This document shows positions 1 to 9,300 of a stretch of 64,000 nt of DNA, in pieces. This DNA is from Rubripirellula amarantea. Lineage in GTDB: Bacteria > Planctomycetota > Planctomycetia > Pirellulales > Pirellulaceae. Both the position numbers and the translations under genes were made by a program. Under the pieces are notes generated by a model. That model was not told where the DNA came from and did not search any database. It worked only from the letters and a program-made list of their open reading frames with translations. Numbering within the stretch: the first letter of the stretch is position 1; each line of letters starts with the position of its first letter. Where the stretch lies: NCBI RefSeq assembly GCF_007859865.1, contig NZ_SJPI01000003.1, positions 806,001 through 870,000 on the forward strand. The letters are read 5' to 3'.

Positions 1-983
1 CATCCGCAAAGCTGTGATTGCCGAAAATAGGCTCTAGGCCCATTTCGGTTAATGCTTCGCCAAACTGCATACCTCGAGAATTGACCCGGCGTAGAGCAAG
101 CATTCCTGAGATCACGCAAAGCGCTAATACACCGACACCGACAACCGCGACAACGTTGATGGGCCGGATGCGGTTGATCAACACGCATGCCATGATCATC
201 GTCAAAACGACAATGCCTCGGCTCGATGCGACAAACGGCAATGCAATCGCGAGCACCGTAAAGGCGGCTAAAGAAAGCGTGACCACTAGTGACGTGCGTT
301 TTCGCATCATCCAAACGCCCACCAAGAACAGCAACACCATCTTGGGAAGTTCTTGCCCAATCAGACGGACATATCCCAATGACGAGTCAACGCCGTTGAT
401 CAAGACGCGACGTTTTTCGGAGATGCTGGAAAAACCGCTGAACTCGAACCCGGTCGCTTTCAAAAAGAAATACACGCCAACGGCTGAAATAGCGAACCAC
501 AAAGGCAGAAACGCGAGAAAGCGTTTTTGGTTGAAGGATTCAAACGTCCGAGTCAGCCAACGCAGTTTCAAGAACATCTCTTGCGGCACTAAGTACCCCG
601 CGCAAAACAGCACCGATCCCACAGCGGAAAGGATCGCGCCAGGAACCAAGGATTCCAAGGGTCGATCATCAAGCAACTCGGTGACGACTGGCGAATCAAC
701 GCTTAACACGTAGATGATCCGGCCGAACACACCAAAGAACAGCGACAAGGCGATGAAGTTGAGCGGATGAAAAATATCGTAAGGCCGCTTTAGCATCGCC
801 GTCAAAACAGGCGACGCAAGTGAAACGCTTGCGCATGAAACGAGGATCAAGTTCAACCGCGTTTGGTAGCTATTGCCACCCCAGCCAAACATCACCAAAC
901 CCGCGACGACGCCGACGAAGGCAAGCAGCAAGAATAAACCAACGGCCAGCAATGAGCTGTTCTTGGCGGCAGCGGTTCCCAAT
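1..983 (-). CDS. O-antigen polymerase/ligase-like multipass membrane protein (partial, 3' end outside window)
   Basis: The minus strand is open from position 983 to the left edge (about 327 codons) with no stop. It encodes a very hydrophobic protein with roughly seven membrane segments separated by short charged loops. Hydrophobic stretches such as LLAVGLFLLLAFVGVVAGLV near the start, and a late loop containing ASSRGIVVL, resemble Wzy/O-antigen polymerase or oligosaccharide repeat-unit polymerase proteins. No ATG lies near the start. TTG at 983 is chosen because GGAG (991-994) sits 7 nt upstream and an in-frame TGA lies just before it. It is transcribed in the same direction as the radical SAM gene, 256 nt downstream of that gene. 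The polymerase assignment rests on topology only; an exosortase-like or other polytopic protein is possible. Confidence 0.6.
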
Positions 984-990
984 CGATCAC

Positions 991-994
991 TCCA
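991..994 (-). promoter_or_regulatory. Shine-Dalgarno GGAG that sets a TTG start
   Basis: On the minus strand GGAG is followed by a 7-nt spacer and TTG at 983-981. It supports the non-ATG start of the polymerase-like membrane protein. Confidence 0.5.
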
Positions 995-1239
995 AATTTC
1001 AATTCAATCAGTTAGCAAAACGTTCACGTGCGTGACACCGGATAGTGTAACTAGTGTCACGAAAGACAGGTCGAACACCTGCCACAGTACCAAGCATGGC
1101 CCCGACTAGTGAGAGGCTTGTTCCAATTGGAACAATTCATTGGATTGCACCGCTTGTGGCAGTTCATCATCTGCGGCAACGCACCGATTTGGCAATCTAC
1201 CCATTCACCCAATCAAGGCTTCAGAACTACACCCAAGGA

Positions 1240-2976
1240 CTAAAACCCGTGGGCGACAGACTCTGAATCAACGCTCGAGCAACCGCCACACGATTCAGCG
1301 ATTGGCAACGAGTTCGAAGCTATCGCCGCTTGATACTTGGCATCCTTGATGCTGCGTGGATAGGGAGCATGGTTTTCGGCATAGTCGATCGAAACATCAA
1401 GCGTCTCGAGAATCTTGCGAGTCTGTAAATCAAAATGCAAGAAACTGCCCATGATCGTATGCGCATACTCAAATTTGGTCGGCCCCATCATTGCAGCGCG
1501 AATGAAGTTCTTGATGTACAACCAACGAGTCCGTTTGTCAGTTAACATCCGCCAAGCAATGGTTCGAAAACCCTTGAACATTCGGCGAAATTCCCAACCA
1601 TTGGGGATGTGTTTATTTTGAATATTCATCCGCTTGGTGGTATCCATCACGCGGGCCATGAATGCCTCTGGCGAATACACCGCCTCGATGATCGAACGAA
1701 GTTCCCGGTAGATTTCCACACGGTCTCGCGTGGTCACAAAATTAAGACCACTAATGGTTTGGTCTTTCGATTCGGTGCTGCGAAGTTCGTAGACAGCCCC
1801 CGGTTCACTAATCCAGTTATGCTCGGAATCGATTAGACGGCGTTCTTTGCTGAGTCGACGCGTGAGCTGAGTGTTGGGTAACGCGCTAAGCAGACCGACC
1901 ATCGAGAGAGAGATTCCACTTTCTTGGATAAACTTAATCATTGGCCCATCAGTGCCTGGCTTATCAGTATCGAAGCCAATGATGAGTCCAGCCGCGATCG
2001 AGATCCCGTGAGCGTAGATTTTTCGAACCCGCTCGATGATCGGTTGAACCGTGTTGATCCGCTTTTGAGTATGAATCAATGTCTCTTCGTCCGGTGATTC
2101 GATGCCCAAGAACACGTAGCGGAACTGAACGTCTTGCATCAACTGCAAGAGTTCGTCGTCATCAGCCAGGTTGATGCTCGCTTCGGTCGAAAAAACGAAT
2201 GGGTAGTTGTGCTCCTCGTTCCATTTTTTTAGTGCGACCAGCAACGGCTTAATGAGCTTACGATTGCCAATGAAATTGTCGTCGGTAAAGTCGACCCATC
2301 CTCGATAACCGAGGTCATAGAGTTTTTGTAGTTCCGCTATGAATTGGTCCGGTGTCTTTACTCTCGGTCGGCGACCGAAGAGTTCAATGATGTCGCAAAA
2401 CTCGCAGTTGTAAGGACAACCGCGAGACGACTGAACGCCGACGTGCAGATAATCGTTAAAATCGATCAATTCGAATCGAGGGACCGGCGTCGTCGTCACA
2501 TCGGGTTTCTCGACCGATTCAAACACGCCTCGCGGATTTCCATCTCGCCAAGAATCCATCCACATCGGAATCGTCATTTCTCCTTCACCCATGACCACCG
2601 CATCGGCCGCTTCATAAATTTGTGGCTGACTGGTTGGATCGGGTCCACCTACGGCGACAAACTTTTCGTCGGCTTTGGCTTTCGCGATCAGTTCAAGAAT
2701 GCCGGGTTGCTGCGGCAACATTCCTCCGGTGCAAACGACGTCTGCCCACTTCCAATCGTCTTCGGACAATGGACCAACATTAAGGTCCACTAAACGGAAT
2801 TCCCATTCATCGGGTAATAGAGCGGCCACCGTCATCAAGCCCAAAGGCGGAGCGGTTGCTTTGGCACCGATCGCCCGCGCACTCTCGACAAAGTTCCAAT
2901 AGTTCGTTTGCTCAAAGCAGGGCTGAATAAGCAAGCACCTTAAATGAGACTCGGGAATGTTGGGGAGCGCAACCAT
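1240..2976 (-). CDS. B12-binding radical SAM protein (DUF4070-type)
   Basis: A 578-residue cobalamin-dependent radical SAM enzyme. The N-terminal ~140 residues have the B12-binding Rossmann layout (LLIQPCFEQTNYWNF, TAPPLGLMTVAALLP, GGMLPQQPG, AVGGPDPTSQP). The radical SAM core follows, with the [4Fe-4S] motif CPYNCEFC at C187/C191/C194 and VFLGIESPDEETL further on. The C-terminal ~200 residues match the architecture of DUF4070-containing radical SAM proteins, the group that includes the hopanoid C-2 methylase HpnP, so a methylation of an unactivated carbon is plausible. The substrate cannot be read from sequence. The C-terminus ends in a Cys-rich CGGCS motif that could bind metal or be redox active. 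ATG at 2976 is the first start after a 423-nt non-coding stretch. No hopanoid genes lie in the window. Confidence 0.85.
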   Translation of the reverse strand: MVALPNIPESHLRCLLIQPCFEQTNYWNFVESARAIGAKATAPPLGLMTVAALLPDEWEFRLVDLNVGPLSEDDWKWADVVCTGGMLPQQPGILELIAKAKADEKFVAVGGPDPTSQPQIYEAADAVVMGEGEMTIPMWMDSWRDGNPRGVFESVEKPDVTTTPVPRFELIDFNDYLHVGVQSSRGCPYNCEFCDIIELFGRRPRVKTPDQFIAELQKLYDLGYRGWVDFTDDNFIGNRKLIKPLLVALKKWNEEHNYPFVFSTEASINLADDDELLQLMQDVQFRYVFLGIESPDEETLIHTQKRINTVQPIIERVRKIYAHGISIAAGLIIGFDTDKPGTDGPMIKFIQESGISLSMVGLLSALPNTQLTRRLSKERRLIDSEHNWISEPGAVYELRSTESKDQTISGLNFVTTRDRVEIYRELRSIIEAVYSPEAFMARVMDTTKRMNIQNKHIPNGWEFRRMFKGFRTIAWRMLTDKRTRWLYIKNFIRAAMMGPTKFEYAHTIMGSFLHFDLQTRKILETLDVSIDYAENHAPYPRSIKDAKYQAAIASNSLPIAESCGGCSSVDSESVAHGF

Positions 2977-3399
2977 AAGGGTCTTTGGGGTGTGAGAACG
3001 GCTGTTTTACCAGTCAATTGCAGTTCTAGCTTGATAGGAACCTAATTGAGTCGGGACCTATCTAAAAGTGTCAAATAGTGGGATTCGACCGGTTGGGCCG
3101 TTTTGGGTGGGAGGAATCCGATTTTACCGAATGGTTTTGCCAAAAATGACTGAGATTCCTAACAATCCTTTCTAAGGTGATTCGTGGCCTCCCAAGCTCG
3201 GCGCAAAGGCAAACGCGATCGCAACGCGACGTATTAGGCAGGCTAGCAACGCTCCCCCGACCGCTTCGCGAAGCTCGGCTGGGCTTTATGTGAGACCTAA
3301 TCAAAATAGACTATACCGATGGTAATTCTATGATTTTGGTATCTTGCATACGCTGCGTCTCGGCCCATCAGGCTCTCCTCATCGACTCTGCAATCATTC
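2977..3399. other. Divergent intergenic region
   Basis: 423 nt separate the minus-strand radical SAM gene from the plus-strand synthase, so promoters for both should lie here. The one ORF inside (3071-3304, minus) has no family resemblance and is Arg/Ser-rich, as antisense or random ORFs are. A perfect palindrome GCTTCGCGAAGC lies at 3263-3274 and could be an operator or hairpin. No convincing -35/-10 pair was identified. Confidence 0.5.
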
Positions 3400-6300
3400 A
3401 TGCCTGACCACACGACCTCTCGTTCTACTTTGCTCACTGGTGCCACTGGCATGGTGGGTTCGTACGTCATGGCAGAAATGCTACGACGCGGCATCCCAAT
3501 GGTTGTGACTGCTCGTTCCAAGGGTCGCCAATCCGCCGCCGAGCGTATCGAGAACATCCTGCAAGATTTTGAGCAAGCTTGGAATCAAACTCTGCCGCGT
3601 CCGCGAGTAGTTGAAGCCTCATTTGACCAGCCCGGCTTGGGTATCCCTCATCACGATCAACGTGCGATCGCTAATGACTGTGACCAAATCATCCATAGTG
3701 CAGCGAGCTTAAGCTTCGCTCCGGCGACCGAGAACGCTGACAACGAACCCTATCGAACGAACGTCGACGGCACGCGCCACCTAATCAAATTTTGTCAGCA
3801 GATTGGCATCAAACGTTGGCACCAAATTTCGACCGCCTACGTTTGCGGAACGCGATCAGGTACCGTTCGGGAAAACGAGAATGACGTCGGTCAATCCTTT
3901 GCGAATGACTACGAGCGAAGCAAATCAATTGCTGAGCAAATGGTCAACGATGCATTCAGAGAGTCCAACCTGACGATCTATCGGCCTTCGATTGTTATTG
4001 ATCGAACTGGCATCGCACCCGTATCAGGTGACCGTACCATCTATGGTGCGTTTTCCATGTACCAGATGTTGTCGGCGAAGTTTGGATTGCCTGATGATGG
4101 GGTTTGGTTCCGCAATCTTGGGTTCCGAGGCAACGAACGAAAGAACTTAGTCGACGTTGATTGGATCTCGCGTGCGGTTGCGACGATTGCAACGTCGCCA
4201 AAGTATCACGGTAAAACGTATCACCTGACGACACCAGACGGCACAGCAATCGAAACCCTCGATTCTGCGTTCCGCACGGCTACTCAAACATGGCTCGCAG
4301 GGCGACGTGTTCGATCAAACGGTTCCGCGAAGAAAGAAATATCCGCGGACCAGCAGAAAGAGATCGACCAAATGGCTGATCCATTTGTTCGCACCTTCTT
4401 ACCGTACTTCCGAGACGACCCCAAGTTTGACCGCACTCAGATTGATCGGGTGATCGCTGAAACCGATCTCGATCCAACGCCCTCCATAGCTCAAGATGAG
4501 CTATTGAGCATGATCCAGAATTGGTCGGCACCAGCGCCGCAGCGTCAGAAACTCAAACGACCGACATCACCCACCAATTCAACGCTGGCGAAACCATCCA
4601 TTCAAACCGTCAGCAGTGAACCCAACGATCCCGACGATGTGGTGATCTGCGGCTATTCGGTTCGCCTGCCCGGTAACGTCAACAATGTCGATGAGTTCGA
4701 GGAATTGTTGTTTCAAGGTCGTTCGGCGATCGACCTGATGCCTGCTGATCGCCTCGATCGTTCGTTGTACTTTGATAGTCGGCGTGGCGTTCCCGGCAAG
4801 ACGTATACGGAACTCGGTGGCTGCGTCGATCCGCTCCCGATCGACCAAAATATCCAACGCGAAATTGAAGCTCTCGGCGCCTACGATTTGACCCACCGTC
4901 AATTTGCACATGTCGCCACAGCCGCATTTCGGGCGGTTTTTGGGAATCGCAAGCTCCTTGAGGTGGACGGTCTGGACCCGCAACGCGGCGGCGTTTTTGT
5001 CGGTCACAGTGGAGGCACCGAACTTGGCGGTCCACTTGCCATGGCAACGATGGCCGAAACGGCGACTTGTTTGATCAATGAGACATCGGCTGCAGCTTCC
5101 CTTAGCATGCCGACGAAAGAACGCATGGTTCGTGAAGCGACCGAGGCAATCCGTCAATCGCGACCGCGTCGGCAAGACGATGGCGGACCTCACTTGAACG
5201 CCTATTCCGCTGCTTCGCTAGCCGCGAAACTTACCGGTATGCAGGGTCGCCGCGAAGTGATTGACGCTGCTTGCTCGTCTTCTCTTTTAGCCCTTCAGCA
5301 CGCAGCGTTGGCAATCGACGCCGATCATCTGGACTTGGCGATTGTCGGTGGAGCGACCTTTAATAACGTCGACAACTTAGCATTGTTTTCACAATCAGGA
5401 GCGTGCAGTGATTCGGGGTGCCACCCATTTGATCGTCGCGCCAGTGGATTGATCAGCAGCGAAGGCTATGTCGCGATCGTATTGGTGCGACGTCGTGTTG
5501 CGGAAGAATTGGGATTGCCGATTCACGCTGTGCTACGAGGGGTTGGCGTTGCTTCCGATGGAAAGGGCAAAGGATTATGGGCACCGCGCAGCGAGGGTCA
5601 ACAATTGGCGATGAAGCGGGCCAGAGTAAAACTCGATCGCGCTTTGCAAATCGACTATCTAGAATGCCACGCGACTAGCACGCAAGTTGGTGATGCCACT
5701 GAACTCGAAAGTTTGACGACGCTGCTGCGTGAAACCAATGACAACTCGTCGTCTCCTCAACCGCCCAACGAACAACTACCAATCGGCAGTGTCAAAAGCA
5801 ACCTTGGCCACCTGCTTGAAGCGGCTGGCTTGGTCGGGATGGTGAAAGTGTTGCTGTCGATGCGACGAGGACAAATTCCTCCGTCGATCAACTTTGCTGA
5901 ACCCACCGACCTGTATCAGTGGAACGATTCTCCCATCAAGATCGTGGACACCGTCTTGCCTTGGCCTAAGTCGCAATCGTCGCGAGTTGCCGGTGTCAAC
6001 GCTTTCGGCATTGGTGGACTCAATGCCCATGCGATCATCGAACAAGAAAACTCACCCGAGTCAGGCTCAAAACCGAAAGCGGTCGCGAAAACTCGGAAGG
6101 AATCACCACCGATTGCAATCGTTGGCCGCGGAGTGATCTTGCCGGGCGCCGATTCTATTGAAGCGTTTGGCGATTTGCTCGCAAGTCAAACGTGCCAAAT
6201 TACCGATCCGCCAGCAGATCGCTGGCTCGCCGATCCGTTTCATCCTGGCCAGATTCTCGGATGCAGCAACGATGGAAGTGAGTTTTCGACGCCTCATTGC

Positions 6301-9300
6301 CGAGGTGGTTACGTAACGAACTTTAAGTTTGACGCTCAGTCGTATCGAATTCCACCCAAGCTTGTGCGTAATGCCAATCCAGCGCAATTGATGTTGATTG
6401 AAGCGACTCGCCAAGCAATCGAGGAGTTCGACAACCATCAATGGACCGTTGACCGCAAACGCGTGGGAGTCGCGGTAGGAACGATCTTTGGCGGCGAGTT
6501 TAGCAATCAATTGCAAATCGGGCTGCGGCTCCCTGAAATCGGCAAGCACCTCGCCGAGGCAGCGGCCCGACACGGAATCGGTTCCCAAATCGTGTCCGAT
6601 TTGCTGCTGGAATACCGCGAATTGATTCTCGAGCGTTACCCGGCCCTACTGGATGAAACAGGTGGCTTCACAGCCAGCACGTTGGCATCAGCAATCGCAC
6701 GTGTATTCAATTTGATGGGTGGAGCCTACGCGGTGGACGCCGACGAGGCGTCGAGCGGTCTCGCATTGATGACAGCGATCGAGCGATTGAACACTCATGA
6801 TGTGGATGTCGCAATTTGCGGTGCAACGCATCGGGCGATGGACTTGGTGGCATTTGACCAGTTGTATCGAAAACACCAGTTAGTGGAGTCCGGCAGAGTC
6901 GAAGATCTGCCAAATAACGGTTCCCGAATCTTCCCGGGGGAGGGTGTGGCAAGCATGATATTGCAACGCCTCGACGATGCCATAACCCAGGGACGAAAGA
7001 TCTATGGCGTGATAGACGGCGTTAAAGAGAGTTGGTCAGACAATGTCCAACAATCAAGAAACGAGTCCTATCAACGTTCGATTAACCACGACAAAATATC
7101 TGGCTATCAGCTTGTTCGAACCATTGGACACCTCGGAGGTGCTCAGGGCTTAGTTCAAACGATTGCAGCCACCATTGCTGACCCTAACGAACTTAGTCAA
7201 CCGCGGGTCACATCCATTGAAGAGACCGCGGACGACGGCTACCAAATAAGCTACCGAGTGTCGCGCGGCACGAAGTCGCCGATCGCCGTGAACCATGACG
7301 CACAATCATCCTTTGATCCAATACCGGCTGTTTCCACTTTGATGCCCGCACGCGAATCCCAATCGAGTCATCCGATCACCAACGTGGAGAAAAAAGTTTC
7401 GTCTCGCATAGCGAGGGATCTGATCACGTTGCGTTTAGAAGCAGGGTCGCCCGAGCAGATGCAGGCGTCGCTTCAAAGCGTCATTAGCAGCGAACCTAAT
7501 CAATGGGTGGGCGAGGTATGTCACTTCAGCCATGATGCGACCGGCGTCATTCAAGCCGGTATCGTTGGCCAATCTTTTGATGAAGTTCGCGAAACTGCCA
7601 AGGCAATCCTTGAGGGTCCATTCGCAAGCTCAACCAGCAAAGCTTTGCCCCGTCATTGCGGTTGGATTCGTTTCCCAAGTTGCGGCTCAAGATCAGCCTG
7701 GCTGTTCCCCGGCCAAGGATCGCAGTATGCCGAGAAACCAGAACTGATTTGCAACAGCGAATTATCGCAAGGGTTCCTGGATGAGTTCGACGCACAATTG
7801 ACGGCAATGGGGTTAGAACCGGTCGGTCATCGGCTTGACGACCCCAGGAATGAGTTAGGACGTAACATTTGGTGGACTCAGCTTTGGGTCCTGGCCGTCG
7901 GAACGACGATGACTCAGTCGATGTTACAACGAGGTCATCGACCCGATGTTGTCCTCGGACACAGCTTTGGCGAATGCACCGCCGCATGGTGTGCCGGAGT
8001 TATGTCGACTCAACAAGCAATTCAGTTTGCGAAGTACCGCAGTGACGCGGTAATTACCGCAGCGGCTACCGGTGGTGAATTGTTGTCGGTACGTGCTGAA
8101 CCCGCTGCAATCGACGCTGCATTGAGCGGTCATGACATCACGTACTTCATCACCCACCACAATGCACCCGAGCAAACCGTAATCGCGGGTAGCAAGCCTC
8201 AGATTGCCAATGCGAAGGCGGTACTTGCCAGTGCCAACCTTGCTTCAATCGTCATCCCAGTGCCGGCAGCGTTTCATACACCTTCGATGAAGCCAGCGCA
8301 AGATTTGCTGCGAGTTCGATTCGGTTCACAAGTCGCCAAGCCACCTCGATTCGGGTTCTTGTCTGCGATCAGCAACCGCTACTTGGCTGAACCGCTCGAC
8401 ATTATCACTAATTTGATCGATCAACTTACTCGTCCAGTTTGTTTCACCAGTGCTGTCGAACGCTTGGCACACGATGGATGTGGATTGTTCATCGAAGTCG
8501 GTCCAAGCGACGTTCTGACGCGGTTGGCGAAGTCGACACTCACCAAAAACGCAATTTGCCTGTCTGCTGATGATCGCGGACGCCCTCTGCATTTGCGAAC
8601 GGCTTTAATTGACTTAGCCTGCGAAGCATTCACTGGATCAACCATACGCAGCGCAACATCGAACGATGTTCAACAGCCACCCAGCAGTGCAGCACTTACG
8701 TCCTCGCCTTCGAAGAATGGTTCTATCTTGGTTGACGGTGCACCATCATCCTCCGCTTCCAAGTTTGATGTCGTCGATGTCACACGTCGCAATCGTGGCG
8801 GCGACGAAACGATCGCGCCATCACCTGCGTCTCGCAACGGAAACGCTAACGGCGTCGTGCATCGAACCCCGAAACCCGGCGCTGCTCAACCCAACCGATA
8901 CCCAAGTGCCATTCGTACTACGAATGAAATCGCGAGCATTCCTGCGGTTGCTTCCAACCAGGCCAACCCTCAAGAAGTGAGAGCGACATCACCGGCATCA
9001 GTTGCTAAGGCTAGCGTAAGCAAACGCGAATCCGCCAAAGCATTCTTGTTTGACTTGGTCGTTGATTTGACCGGCTACGACCCTGAAATCATTGAGTTCG
9101 ACGCCGACCTCGAAGGTGAACTGGGTGTCGACAGCATCAAGAAAGCTCAATTGATTGGCGAAGTCGTTCAGTGGGGCAATCTGGAAATTGACATGCAGTC
9201 GATGCGGTTGGCGCAGTTTGCTTCGCTTGCGGATATCCTGGCTCTAGTTGGCGAAGACGACACAGCAGATAACGCAGTCAGCAGCGAGCTGAACACTCAT

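Noticed and set aside
18-713. Plus-strand ORF of 231 residues
   Set aside because: It is antisense to an open minus-strand frame encoding a clear multipass membrane protein; its Thr/Arg/Asn-rich composition is that of an antisense shadow.
3071-3304. Minus-strand ORF in the gap before the synthase
   Set aside because: 77 residues, Arg/Ser-rich, includes the palindrome at 3263-3274, no family feature.
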